From Duganella guangzhouensis (GTDB lineage Bacteria; Pseudomonadota; Gammaproteobacteria; Burkholderiales; Burkholderiaceae_D): a DNA stretch of 64,000 bases. Where the stretch lies: contig NZ_WKJK01000006.1 in NCBI RefSeq assembly GCF_009674535.1, positions 248,001 through 312,000 of the forward strand, in the 5' to 3' direction. The position numbers and the translations under genes are program-made. Shown here piece after piece: positions 17,301 to 24,505 of this stretch. Under the pieces are notes generated by a model, which was given only the letters and a program-made list of their open reading frames with translations, was not told the origin of the DNA and searched no databases. Position 1 is the first letter of the stretch. Each line of letters begins with the position of its first letter.

Positions 17301-17671
17301 ACGATGTCGGCCGCCAGCGTAGCATCCTGGTACAGCGTGGAGCCGGGGGTGCTGTAGGCCAGCGCCATGGTGCTGAGCCGGCCGTAGTTGTTGGACAGCG
17401 TGGCCGATTTGCTGAAGTCGGCCTGGTCGCTCCATAGCGCGCTGCGGTCGCTGGTGCGGATCAAATTGGTTGAATAACTCTGGGCATTGGCGCTGATGAC
17501 GGCGATCTGGGTGGCGATGTCGGCATCGGTGGGATCGGCGGCGCTGCCGCCGGTCAGCGCCACCAGCCACTTGGCGCGCAGGTCATCGAAATTGTCGGCG
17601 TAGACCGGGCTGGCGGATGCCATCAGCAACAGCAGGGTGCCGGCGGCAAGCAGGCGGGTGGTATGAGTCAT
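14351..17671 (-). CDS. Polysaccharide lyase family 8 (hyaluronate/chondroitin/xanthan lyase-like) with DNRLRE domain
   Basis: 1106-residue secreted lyase. A signal peptide (ASPVYA|D) is followed by an alpha/alpha-toroid with NWFHWQIAIP (144-153). The catalytic residues are Asn205 (TGAN), His255, Tyr264 and Arg318 (RGRN). Their spacing of 50, 9 and 54 residues equals that of streptococcal hyaluronate lyase N349/H399/Y408/R462. The central beta-sandwich domains follow. About residues 840-995 form a DNRLRE/CBM96-like module (LDAYIRGG, LRKALFQFSLSNVP, SWTESVTWNTQP), then a C-terminal Ig-like domain. The substrate cannot be told from sequence. A strong palindrome sits upstream. Confidence 0.9.
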   Translation of the reverse strand: MTHTTRLLAAGTLLLLMASASPVYADNFDDLRAKWLVALTGGSAADPTDADIATQIAVISANAQSYSTNLIRTSDRSALWSDQADFSKSATLSNNYGRLSTMALAYSTPGSTLYQDATLAADIVSALDWLNTSYYNTSTVYFDNWFHWQIAIPKTLNNIMTLMYGNLTAAQRANYIAAIDHFVPDPTKRKKANGDDFDLTETGANLIDKCMVVIVRGMLEKSPSKLITGRDALSGVLPYVTSGDGFYEDGSFVQHTTVAYTGGYGGSLLSAISKMIGLLGGSAWDFSDPAIANVYAWANNAFRPVIYDGAALDAVRGRNIAYESTGDHVAGRGMVAPMAQLALVAPASEAPALKAMVKGWIQRDTTFGSSYYQPTTTAGGTQTGLAITDLAALKSIANDSAVTAQDEATEARVFAGMDRVVQREPGHAFVLSLFSPRISAFEYGNGENIKGWWTGIGMTNLLNADQTQYLGNYWPTVDMTRLPGTTTDHTGSGTPVGFKSYLNTKAWVGGTVVNGRYAVAGMNYSMSGVTGSTLTGKKSWFMFGNRITALGAGITSSDNVAVETIVENRKLNSAGDNALTVDGSGKSVSAGWSESMADVKWAHLAGSVTGADIGYHFPVATTVQGLREARTGNWYAINNGSSSTGSTTAYTHTFLSLALNHGSNPSGAAYAYTLLPNLSALETSAYASAPTVRILENSSEAQAVNDTALQVTGANFWKNATKTVYDGTRHLITANRMASVAMQEADGELDVSVADPTQTNTDTIGVEIGRSATSVLSADSGVTVDQLSPSVKLTVAVSGAVGKSFSVRLGGVTTGVDVTPSLPAYQAPTTSVSSTSTLDAYIRGGTYASTAYGSNSYAVVAKASLRKALFQFSLSNVPDGATIKSAQVVLTPDTVSGTGITHRAFLLASNSWTESVTWNTQPAASSTTPLTTWTPAVGTAVSIDVTSAATAAISVDRKLSLLVDSLSDTYASYATREYTANTAYRPTLVVTYTPASSTTASVIDATASVKIAQSGLTLDRATQQSKGTVSFTNKTAASLNAPLVFRLDALSSGVTLANATGSQSGAPTLTLSQPTLAPGATITVATNFLNPNRVAISYVPKLFATQ

Positions 17672-17708
17672 GATGCAAGGTCTCCATTGTTATGCGGCAA
17701 CTTGATCG

Positions 17709-17739
17709 GGTAACGTTAACATACTCGGTTAACGATACC
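17709..17739 (-). promoter_or_regulatory. 31-bp interrupted palindrome upstream of PL8 lyase
   Basis: GGTAACGTTAAC (17709-17720) and GTTAACGATACC (17728-17739) are inverted repeats with one mismatch pair, separated by seven bases. Each arm also contains a near-palindromic TAACGTTA-like core centred on CG, the form LacI-family proteins bind. It lies 38-68 bp upstream of the lyase start codon, so it is probably the operator for substrate-induced expression. Confidence 0.6.
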
Positions 17740-17784
17740 ACCTTCATACCAATGACGTAAAGCTGCGATGTTGTAGGAAGGAGA

Positions 17785-18573
17785 CTAAGGCAGAAGCACG
17801 TATTTACGGGTCAGCAGCTCGACTTGCTGGCTGCCGTGGGAACCAATCCAGTTCCAGACCGCTTCTACCTGCTCACGGTTGCGCTGGTAGTAATCGCGGT
17901 TGGCGCCCAGCCACATGTAGGAGACGCGCGCCGGCTTGTCCAGCCGCGTCACCTGCTTGCCGTAGCGATTGGCCACGTAGGAATCGAGCGCGCCCGGCGA
18001 CATCAGCGCCAGCGTGAAGCCATCCACCCGGTTCATTAGCAGTTTGTCCAGATTGTTCCAGGAGCTGAAGCTGCCGTCGTCGATGCGCAGCCCGGCTTCC
18101 TTCAGGTGCTGGGCCAGAACGGTGCCTTGATTGGCCGCCAGCGTGCGGTTCTTGAAATACTGGGTGGGATCGGTATCGGCCGGCAAGTGGTCGGCGGTGC
18201 GCACGAACACGTAGGCTGCGGTGCGCAGCGCGCGCCGGTTATCCGGGTCGCCGCCCGCCAGCGTGGCGATGACGTAGCCGGCATTGTCGTCGGCCGGCGT
18301 GTCGGCCGGGGCGATGTCGACCGCGCCGCTGCTCAGCGCCAGACGCACCCTGGCCACCGGCAGCCGCACCAGCTCGACCGGGCAGCCGACGGCGCGGAAG
18401 GCGTCGCGCATCAGCTCGACCAGCACGCCCGGCTTGGCCGGCACCTCGCCGCCATTGCCCATGTAATAGGGCGCGCGTTCGCGATCGGAATAGCCGATGC
18501 GCACCGTTTTGCAGGCGCCGGCCGCTTGCGCCGTCGCGCAAATCAGAGACAGGAACACGATCCAATACTTCAT
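17785..18573 (-). CDS. Periplasmic solute-binding protein, SBP_bac_3-like
   Basis: 262 residues with a signal peptide (CATAQA|A) and the opening KTVRIGYSDRERAPYYM typical of family-3 amino-acid-type binding proteins. Two-lobe features follow: VDIAPADTPAD, LAANQGTVLAQHLKEAG and a closing YVLLP. No ABC permease or ATPase is adjacent, so it may serve a transporter elsewhere or be one of the stand-alone periplasmic proteins of this fold common in Oxalobacteraceae. It is divergent from the dienelactone hydrolase and shares a short intergenic region with it. Ligand unknown. Confidence 0.75.
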   Translation of the reverse strand: MKYWIVFLSLICATAQAAGACKTVRIGYSDRERAPYYMGNGGEVPAKPGVLVELMRDAFRAVGCPVELVRLPVARVRLALSSGAVDIAPADTPADDNAGYVIATLAGGDPDNRRALRTAAYVFVRTADHLPADTDPTQYFKNRTLAANQGTVLAQHLKEAGLRIDDGSFSSWNNLDKLLMNRVDGFTLALMSPGALDSYVANRYGKQVTRLDKPARVSYMWLGANRDYYQRNREQVEAVWNWIGSHGSQQVELLTRKYVLLP

Positions 18574-18637
18574 CCTGCGAGTATAGCCGCTGATGGGCTA
18601 CACTTGTCTAATCTTTATGCCCCCCAGGAGCCAGGAT

Positions 18638-19522
18638 ATGACCCGTAAGACCGCCGCCGACTTTGATCCGGAAGTTCTGAAGCTGTTTGACCAGTACGTA
18701 CACGGCCGCATCAGCCGGCGCGATTTCCTGTCCTCCGCCACCCGCTACGCGGTGGGAGGCGTGAGCGCCGCCGGCCTGCTGAGCGCGCTCAGCCCGAGCT
18801 TTGCCGCGCCGCTGGTGACGCCGGACGACAAGCGCCTCAACGCCCGCTATGTCGAACCGCCTTCGCCGCAGGGCAATGGCAAAGTGCGCGGCTACCTGGT
18901 GTCGCCGGCCGGCGCCAAGGGCAAGCTGCCGACGGTGCTGGTGGTGCACGAGAACCGCGGCCTGAATCCGCACATCGAAGACATCGCGCGCCGTCTGGCG
19001 CTGGACGGGTTTGTCGCGTTCGCGCCGGATGCGCTGTACACGCTGGGCGGCTATCCGGGCGACGAGGACAAGGCGCGCGAACTGTTCGGCAAGCTGGACC
19101 AGACCAAAACCCGCGCCGATTTCCTCTCCGCCGCGCAGTGGCTGAAGCAGCTGCCGGAAGGGAACGGCAAGCTGGGCGTGGTCGGCTTCTGCTACGGCGG
19201 CGGCATCGCCAACTACCTGGCGACGCAGCTGCCGGACCTGCTGGCGGCGGTCCCCTTCTACGGCGCGCAGCCGAAAGCCGAAGACGCGGCGCGCATCAAG
19301 GCGCAACTGCTGATCCACGACGCCGGCAAGGACGAACGCATCCTGGCCGGCTGGCCAGCCTACGAAAAAGCATTGAAAGAAGCCGGCGTGAAGTACGAAC
19401 ATTACGTGTACGCCGGCGTCGAGCACGGCTTCAACAACGACACCACCCCACGCTACGACGAAGCCGCCGCCAAACTAGCCTGGCAACGCACAGTCGACTT
19501 GTTCCGCAGTCGCCTGGCCTGA
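18638..19522 (+). CDS. Dienelactone hydrolase family protein, Tat-exported
   Basis: 294 residues from MTRKTAADF, chosen over an ATG 45 bases upstream because CCAGGAGCC precedes it. The N-terminal segment ISRRDFLSSATRYAVGGVSAAGLLSAL is a twin-arginine signal with the RR motif near residue 26, cleaved after SFA. The dienelactone-hydrolase nucleophile is Cys185 in GFCYGGG; the Asp of HDAGKDER and the His of EHGFNN complete the triad. Cytoplasmic DLH acts in chlorocatechol breakdown, but periplasmic Tat-exported members have no settled substrate. It is not obviously part of the ferulate module. Confidence 0.88.
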   Translation: MTRKTAADFDPEVLKLFDQYVHGRISRRDFLSSATRYAVGGVSAAGLLSALSPSFAAPLVTPDDKRLNARYVEPPSPQGNGKVRGYLVSPAGAKGKLPTVLVVHENRGLNPHIEDIARRLALDGFVAFAPDALYTLGGYPGDEDKARELFGKLDQTKTRADFLSAAQWLKQLPEGNGKLGVVGFCYGGGIANYLATQLPDLLAAVPFYGAQPKAEDAARIKAQLLIHDAGKDERILAGWPAYEKALKEAGVKYEHYVYAGVEHGFNNDTTPRYDEAAAKLAWQRTVDLFRSRLA

Positions 19523-19554
19523 CAAACACCTTGCTGTAACGACCGACAGGGTAA

Positions 19555-19586
19555 GGGGCGTTGGACTATGATTAAGTCCGCGCCCC
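19555..19586 (+). terminator. Hairpin after dienelactone hydrolase gene
   Basis: GGGGCG (19555-19560) pairs with CGCCCC (19581-19586), and GGACT (19563-19567) pairs with AGTCC (19575-19579), giving a long interrupted stem. It is followed only by ATTT, so it is a weak intrinsic terminator or a structured 5' region of the next gene. Confidence 0.4.
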
Positions 19587-19634
19587 ATTTCGCGCGCAGC
19601 GCACTGCCAAGTGTTCCTCACTGAAAGGATCATC

Positions 19635-19907
19635 ATGGCCCACATGCATAATCCCCCTCATCCCGGCCTGACTTTGCGTGATGACGTACTGCCCGCGCTC
19701 GGTTTAAGTGCCCCTCAGGCAGCAGCGCAACTTGACGTTGATCCTCATCACTTTCTGCAAGTGCTAAACGGTAACGCGGCGATCACACCCGAGTTGGCAC
19801 AGCATATTGAGATGTGGCTTGGCACTGAGCGCGGCGGCGCGGCCCGATTGTGGTTAGCGGAGCAGCACGCCTTTGATGCTTGGCAAGCCGGCACTCACCG
19901 CTGTTAA
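19635..19907 (+). CDS. HigA-like XRE antitoxin, apparently orphan
   Basis: 90 residues from MAHMHNPPHPGLTLRDDVLPALGLS, the N-terminus of HigA/VapI-type addiction-module antitoxins. The helix-turn-helix follows (LSAPQAAAQLDVDPHHFLQVLNG) and the closing region MWLGTERGGAARLWLAEQHAFD is also family-typical. GAAAGGATC supports this start over one 24 bases upstream. HigB toxin is normally encoded just upstream, but the 112 bp before this gene hold no such frame, so it may now be a stand-alone regulator. Confidence 0.85.
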   Translation: MAHMHNPPHPGLTLRDDVLPALGLSAPQAAAQLDVDPHHFLQVLNGNAAITPELAQHIEMWLGTERGGAARLWLAEQHAFDAWQAGTHRC

Positions 19908-19910
19908 AAT
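19880..19910 (+). promoter_or_regulatory. Possible promoter giving a leaderless transcript
   Basis: TTGGCA (19880-19885) and TAAAAT (19905-19910) are 19 bp apart. The expected start point seven bases past the -10 box coincides with the A of the ATG at 19917, and no Shine-Dalgarno precedes that ATG. The spacer is longer than ideal, so the call is tentative. Confidence 0.35.
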
Positions 19911-19916
19911 AGCTTC

Positions 19917-20183
19917 ATGCGTAACGTCCTGGCCCTGCTCGCTGCAGTGATCTTCGTGCTGTATAGCTCGGTGCTGGCGGCTGCGCCGGCCAAGGCTTGC
20001 TGCAAGGATGCGCATTGTCCGGTGGAGCAGTGTGTGGCGATGGCGTGTACGCCGTCAGCCATGCCGGCGACGGTGGGCAAGGCGTTGCAGCTTGATCTGC
20101 CATCGCCGCGCCAGGCGCCGCTGCCGCATCGCGCGGCCGAGCTGCCCTGCCCGGCCGAAGAAATCTGGCGGCCGCCCGATTGA
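19917..20183 (+). CDS. Small Cys-rich secreted protein
   Basis: 88 residues, no recognised family. An N-terminal signal peptide or anchor (NVLALLAAVIFVLYSSVLAAAPAKA) is followed by a regular cysteine array, CC-x4-C-x4-C-x4-C (residues 28-43), then a Pro-rich tail with one more Cys. The spacing suggests metal binding or disulfide formation in the periplasm. It lies 10 bp after higA and 48 bp before an even smaller Cys-rich secreted protein, so the two probably act together. Function unknown. Confidence 0.65.
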   Translation: MRNVLALLAAVIFVLYSSVLAAAPAKACCKDAHCPVEQCVAMACTPSAMPATVGKALQLDLPSPRQAPLPHRAAELPCPAEEIWRPPD

Positions 20184-20231
20184 TGAATGGAAGTCCTATC
20201 CCACACTTCTATTCATTCAAAGGAAAAACAC

Positions 20232-20369
20232 ATGAAATCGATTCTGATCAAATCCGCCGCCGTGACGGCGATCCTGCTGGTCTCGGCCGGCGCCTATGCC
20301 GCCAATATGGATTGCTGCGGCGATATCGCCTGCTGCCTGAAGATGCTGACGGCGGCCTGCTGCCCGTAA
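20232..20369 (+). CDS. 45-residue secreted peptide with three CC pairs
   Basis: A clear signal peptide (KSILIKSAAVTAILLVSAGAYA|A) leaves a mature peptide of about 22 residues, ANMDCCGDIACCLKMLTAACCP, containing six cysteines as three vicinal pairs. CAAAGGAAAAACAC supplies a ribosome site, which supports this start over an ATG 45 bases upstream. It ends five bases before the convergent hydrolase stop. Vicinal cysteine pairs suit soft-metal binding (Cu, Zn, Hg) or a compact disulfide knot. No function is recognised. Confidence 0.7.
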   Translation: MKSILIKSAAVTAILLVSAGAYAANMDCCGDIACCLKMLTAACCP

Positions 20370-20374
20370 TCCTC

Positions 20375-21403
20375 TTACTTTCCTGACGACGTCAGGAAGA
20401 ACCCCCGCAGCGTGTCGACAAACAGCGCCGGTTGTTCCAGGTTGATGACGTGACCGGCATCCACCTTGAGCAAGCTGCCATGTTTGAGTAACGATACGGC
20501 ACGCTGCGCTTCCGCCTCGCTCATGGCGCCGTTCAAGGTGCCATCGGGCAGCGTGGTGGTGTGTGCCTGCATCAGCAGCACCGGACAGTCGATGCTGGCC
20601 AGCGCGGCGGCATGATCGAAGCCGGCATTCCAGCTGCCATCGTAGAACGCCGCGCCGAAACGCGGATCGTACTGATCCAATCCCCGCACCATCATGCGCA
20701 CCGTGTCGTTACGCAGCAGGCCGATTTCCGCTGGCTGGCCGGGATGCATGCGGTGGTACAGCTTGACCAGCTGCGTCAACATAAGCGGCGTGCCGGGGCC
20801 GACGTTCTTTTTGAAGAACTGGGCATTACCGTCTATCCAGTACAGCAGAAAATTATCCGGATGATCCTGCAGCGCCGTATAGCTGGTCCTGAACGCTCGA
20901 TTGGCGATCGTCTGCTGAATGCGCGGATATTCAGATGAGAACAGCGGCGGATCTTCCAGCACCACCGCCTTGACCAATTGCGGCCGGTTCGCCGCCAACC
21001 ACGTAGCCAGCAGCCCGCCGGATGAATTGCCACTCAGGTAGACCGGCTTGCCGATCTGCCGCGCAATGAAATCGCCCAGGTCGGCGCCAATCTGGTTGGC
21101 CGACATCGAATAATCGGCCGGCGTCACCGTCGCGCCATGGCCGGGATAGTCGATATCGTAGACATGGAAGGACTGCGCCAGCGCCGGCAGCACGCGGCTA
21201 TAGCTGAACCAGTCCAGCAACTGCGCATGCAGCAGCACCAGCGGCGGCCCGTTGTCCGGCCCTTCCACGTAGCTCAGCTTGATGCGATTGACCTGCGCGG
21301 TCTTCTGCACATAGCCGGCCGCAGCCACCTTGTCGTGGTACGGGTCGGCGCGGGCGGTCAGGCACAACGCCAATCCGGCAATCAACAGCATCAGACGTCG
21401 CAT
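20375..21403 (-). CDS. Alpha/beta hydrolase, secreted
   Basis: 342 residues from MRRLMLLIAGLALCLTARA, a signal peptide; in-frame ATG codons upstream lack a ribosome site, whereas GAGGGATTG precedes this one. The fold is canonical: oxyanion region LLHAQLLDWFSYSRVLPAL, strand YDIDYPGHGAT, nucleophile elbow GNSSGG, and a C-terminal DAGHVINLEQP giving the catalytic His. The usual HG oxyanion dipeptide is replaced by HAQ. It is divergent from a TetR regulator that probably controls it. Substrate unknown. Confidence 0.85.
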   Translation of the reverse strand: MRRLMLLIAGLALCLTARADPYHDKVAAAGYVQKTAQVNRIKLSYVEGPDNGPPLVLLHAQLLDWFSYSRVLPALAQSFHVYDIDYPGHGATVTPADYSMSANQIGADLGDFIARQIGKPVYLSGNSSGGLLATWLAANRPQLVKAVVLEDPPLFSSEYPRIQQTIANRAFRTSYTALQDHPDNFLLYWIDGNAQFFKKNVGPGTPLMLTQLVKLYHRMHPGQPAEIGLLRNDTVRMMVRGLDQYDPRFGAAFYDGSWNAGFDHAAALASIDCPVLLMQAHTTTLPDGTLNGAMSEAEAQRAVSLLKHGSLLKVDAGHVINLEQPALFVDTLRGFFLTSSGK

Positions 21404-21434
21404 TGCAATCCCTCGGTGATAACGATGGCGCTCA

Positions 21435-21463
21435 GTATAATGAGCCATGCTCAGTTTTTATAC
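21435..21463. promoter_or_regulatory. Putative TetR operator in divergent promoter
   Basis: TGAGCCATGCTCA (21441-21453) has perfect 5-bp arms and is nested inside the outer inverted pair GTATAA/TTATAC (21435-21440 and 21458-21463). TATAAT-like -10 elements for both directions overlap it. The site lies between the secreted hydrolase and the TetR gene. Confidence 0.5.
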
Positions 21464-21507
21464 TCGCTTTCCCGGCGGCTTGGCCGCTGCCACGCCCTAA
21501 TGCGCAA

Positions 21508-22131
21508 ATGACTGATTCCAAAAGAAAAAATCCCCGTCAGGAGCGCGCCCGCCAGACCGTCGACACCATATTGCAAACCACCGCTCAGATTCTGGTGGAG
21601 GAAGGCGCGGACAAGCTCACCACCAACTACCTGGCGCGCAAGGCCGGTTTCTCGATCGGCACCATCTACCAGTACTTCCCGCACCGCGAAGCCATCGTGC
21701 TAGCCCTGATCGAGCGCCAGCGCGAACAGGCGCGGCAGCGCATCGCCATGGTGGTCCAGCATCTGCCGAAAGGCGGCATGGAGGAAAAGCTGCGGCTGAT
21801 CGTGCGCACGCTGCATCACGCCTTCAGCCTGCACCGCAACGCCGACCAGCGCCTGACCTTCGCGCTGCTGCGGCTGGCCATCGCCCACGGCCTGCCGGCG
21901 CCGTCGGACGATCTGGCCGAGGCGCTGGTCAAAGTCTGGCAAGAGGGAGAAGGGACAACTGCGGCGGCATTAAACGCCAGCGAAACCTTCGTGCTGACGC
22001 GGGCGCTGGTGGAAGTGCTGCGCCATGCAACGTTGCATGGCTCGCCGTTACTGGGCACGACGGAATTTGAAGATGCCCTGCTGCGGCTGGTGCTGGGCTT
22101 TCTGCGCGCCAGCCGGGATGGATCTGACTGA
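21508..22131 (+). CDS. TetR family transcriptional regulator
   Basis: 207 residues from MTDSKRKNPRQERARQTVD. The TetR helix-turn-helix lies at about 30-55 (KLTTNYLARKAGFSIGTIYQYFPHREAIV). The C-terminal domain has the AefR-like length and pattern. It is divergent from the alpha/beta hydrolase and likely represses it through the nested palindrome between them. Its stop is 19 bp from the convergent chloroperoxidase-like gene. Confidence 0.9.
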   Translation: MTDSKRKNPRQERARQTVDTILQTTAQILVEEGADKLTTNYLARKAGFSIGTIYQYFPHREAIVLALIERQREQARQRIAMVVQHLPKGGMEEKLRLIVRTLHHAFSLHRNADQRLTFALLRLAIAHGLPAPSDDLAEALVKVWQEGEGTTAAALNASETFVLTRALVEVLRHATLHGSPLLGTTEFEDALLRLVLGFLRASRDGSD

Positions 22132-22149
22132 TCCATCCCGACCTGGGCA

Positions 22150-23124
22150 TTACGACTTGGCGAAGGCCAGGAAGTCGTTATTGAACTTCTCTTTGTGCGT
22201 GTCGGTCAGACCGTGTGGCGCACCTGGGTAGACGATCAGCTTCGAACCCTTGACGATCTTGGCCGAGGCGATGCCGGCGGCTTTTATCGGCACGACCTGG
22301 TCGTCATCACCGTGGATGATCAGGGTCGGCTTGTCGAACTTTTTCAGGTCGTCGCGGAAGTCGGTTTCCGAGAAGGCTTTGATCGAGTCGTAGGTGTTTT
22401 TAAAGCCACCTTGCATGCCCTGTGCGTACCAAGCTTGAATGATGCCTTGCGATGGTTTGGCACCAGGACGGTTGTAGTTATAGAACGGGCCGGAGGCGAT
22501 ATCCAGATACAGCTGGCCGCGATCCTTGACCTGGCCGGCGCGGATGCCGTCAAACACTTCAATCGGCAGGCCGTCCGGGTTGGTATCGGTCTTCAGCATC
22601 AGCGGTGGCACCGAGGAGATCAGGCCCAGTTTGGCGATGCGCTTGGTGCCGTAACGGCCGACGTAGCGCGCCACTTCGCCACCGCCGGTCGAGAAGCCGG
22701 CCAGGATGATGTTTTTCAGGTCCAGCGCTTCGATCAGCTGCGCCAGGTCGTCGGCGTAGTGGTCCATGTCGTTGCCTTCCCAAGGCTGGCTGGAACGGCC
22801 GTGGCCACGGCGGTCATGGGTAATCACGCGGAAACCATTATTGGCCAGGAAGAACGCTGCCGACTCCCAGCTGTCCGAACTCAGCGGCCAGCCGTGGCTC
22901 AGGATCACCGGTTGGCCGTTGCGTGGGCCCCAGTCCTTGTAATAGATCTCGACGCCGTCGCGGGTGGTGATGGTGCTGGCGGTTTTGCTGACCGGACCGG
23001 TGCTGGTGGCGGCTTGCGCTTCGGTGGTGCCCAGCGCGGCCAGTGGCAGGGCCACGGCGGCGGCAGCGGCGCCAGCGGAGTTGAACAGAGCGTTGCGACG
23101 GGACAGATTAACGGTGGTGTTCAT
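22150..23124 (-). CDS. Non-heme chloroperoxidase-like alpha/beta hydrolase, Tat-exported
   Basis: 324 residues with a twin-arginine signal ([21 protein letters not shown], cleaved near AQA|A). The mature part is the cofactor-free haloperoxidase/esterase type: [39 protein letters not shown], nucleophile GFSTGGGE, then HGDDDQVVP and a terminal HGLTDTHKE histidine. The physiological role of this family is usually ester or lactone hydrolysis rather than halogenation. Divergent from a LysR-type regulator. GGAAGAACATC precedes the ATG. Confidence 0.9.
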   Translation of the reverse strand: MNTTVNLSRRNALFNSAGAAAAAVALPLAALGTTEAQAATSTGPVSKTASTITTRDGVEIYYKDWGPRNGQPVILSHGWPLSSDSWESAAFFLANNGFRVITHDRRGHGRSSQPWEGNDMDHYADDLAQLIEALDLKNIILAGFSTGGGEVARYVGRYGTKRIAKLGLISSVPPLMLKTDTNPDGLPIEVFDGIRAGQVKDRGQLYLDIASGPFYNYNRPGAKPSQGIIQAWYAQGMQGGFKNTYDSIKAFSETDFRDDLKKFDKPTLIIHGDDDQVVPIKAAGIASAKIVKGSKLIVYPGAPHGLTDTHKEKFNNDFLAFAKS

Positions 23125-23275
23125 GATGTTCTTCCTTTTAGGCTATGTATGGATAATCAGTGTTGTGCTACAGTCATTTCGTTCTGCAGCTGCGATGGAA
23201 TGAATCTTAGGCCTCGGCCAACGTTTGTGGAACAGACAACACTGCAAGCCCACTTTGCAAAAATGCAGAGCCCCC

Positions 23276-24178
23276 ATGCCCACTAGCCCCGAATTCGACT
23301 GGAACGACATCCCCCTGATCCTGGCGCTGGCCCGCAGCGGCAGCATGAGCGCCACCGGCCGCCAGCTGGGCGTGGACGCCTCGACCATCAGCCGCCGCAT
23401 CGCCGCCGCCGAAAAGGCGCTCAAGCTGCGCCTGTTCATCCGCGATAACACCGGCTACCAGCTGACCGACGCCGGCCGCATCTTCGTCCAGCATGGCGAC
23501 GCGGTGTACGGCAATGTCCAGAGCATGTTGCAAGCCTCTTCGCAGGAGGCCGATGCCACCGTGGGCACAGTCAACATCACCTCGATCGACTTCCTGTTTG
23601 ACTACTGGCTGCTGGACCACGTTCCCGCCCTGCACGAACAGCATCCCAACCTGCAACTGGTGCTGCAGGCGGAAAATCAGAACCTGTCCTTCACCCGGCG
23701 TGAGGCCGACTTCGCGCTACGTCTCGGCAAACCGGGCGAGGACGCCGCGCTGGTGATGCGCAAGCTGGGCGACATGGGCTTTGCCGTCTATGGCCATCAG
23801 AAATTCGCCGACACGCCGCGCGGTTGCTGGGGCACGCAGCCCTGGATCGCCTACAACGACGCACTGGCCGGCACCGGTGAAATGCAATGGCTGGCCGGGA
23901 TGGACCCGCAGCCGCGCCGCGTACTCAAGGTGAACAGCCTCAGCACCGTGGTGCGCGCCTGCCGCGCCGGCGTTGGCATGGCGCTCCTGCCCTGCATCAT
24001 GGGCCAGCAGGAAGGCTTGCAGCGCATCGGCGCCACGGTCGAAGTGCAGCGCGACATCTGGCTGCTCAGCCACCGCGACGCCGGTGGCATCGCCCGCTTC
24101 AAAACCATCTCCGCCTGGCTGTCGCAGGTGTATGCCGCCAACGAACAGCTGCTGTGCGGCGCTGCTTTACACCCTTAG
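23276..24178 (+). CDS. LysR family transcriptional regulator
   Basis: 300 residues from MPTSPEFDWNDIPLILALARSGS. The winged helix-turn-helix covers about 10-68 (GSMSATGRQLGVDASTISRRIAAAEKAL). The effector domain follows, beginning TVGTVNITSIDFLFDYWLL. The start aligns with the usual LysR N-terminus; frames upstream add residues without homology. It is divergent from the chloroperoxidase-like gene across 151 bp, so local control is likely. Confidence 0.9.
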   Translation: MPTSPEFDWNDIPLILALARSGSMSATGRQLGVDASTISRRIAAAEKALKLRLFIRDNTGYQLTDAGRIFVQHGDAVYGNVQSMLQASSQEADATVGTVNITSIDFLFDYWLLDHVPALHEQHPNLQLVLQAENQNLSFTRREADFALRLGKPGEDAALVMRKLGDMGFAVYGHQKFADTPRGCWGTQPWIAYNDALAGTGEMQWLAGMDPQPRRVLKVNSLSTVVRACRAGVGMALLPCIMGQQEGLQRIGATVEVQRDIWLLSHRDAGGIARFKTISAWLSQVYAANEQLLCGAALHP

Positions 24179-24291
24179 AACGCATTCTGCCCCCCGTTTT
24201 TTGCAGTTCGTCACATCCCGGTGGATGGACGGATAGCCCTTGTCTATAGTTCACTCAACGCAACGAACTATTCAACCCCAAGGAGCTCAAA

Positions 24292-24486
24292 ATGAACATC
24301 GCAAAAAACATGGAAGCCATCTTCGTCGCCACCGTCGTCGTGATCGGCGCCACCTCGTTCGCTACCGCCGCCGTACCTGTGGCACGCACCGCGCCAGTAG
24401 CCGCCATCAAAGCCGAAGCGACCACCATGCCTACCGTGACGGTGACCGCCAAACGCCTGACCGCCGCTGAAAAAGCAGCCCTGTAA
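24292..24486 (+). CDS. Small secreted protein of unknown function
   Basis: 64 residues with a signal peptide (EAIFVATVVVIGATSFATA|A) and a short Ala/Thr/Val-rich mature part ending MPTVTVTAKRLTAAEKAAL, a segment resembling the VTVTA(K/R)R plug-proximal motif seen in many small Oxalobacteraceae exported proteins. CAAGGAGCTC is an excellent ribosome site. It is 19 bp before the DUF2807 gene and is probably co-transcribed with it. Confidence 0.7.
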   Translation: MNIAKNMEAIFVATVVVIGATSFATAAVPVARTAPVAAIKAEATTMPTVTVTAKRLTAAEKAAL

Positions 24487-24505
24487 TTTCAACCCGGAGC
24501 ACGAG

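Noticed and set aside
13631..17437. Two long plus-strand frames (509 and 651 codons) opposite the PL8 lyase
   Set aside because: They are low-complexity Arg/His/Gly/Ala sequence with no domains, and the minus strand encodes an intact PL8 lyase with its full catalytic set.
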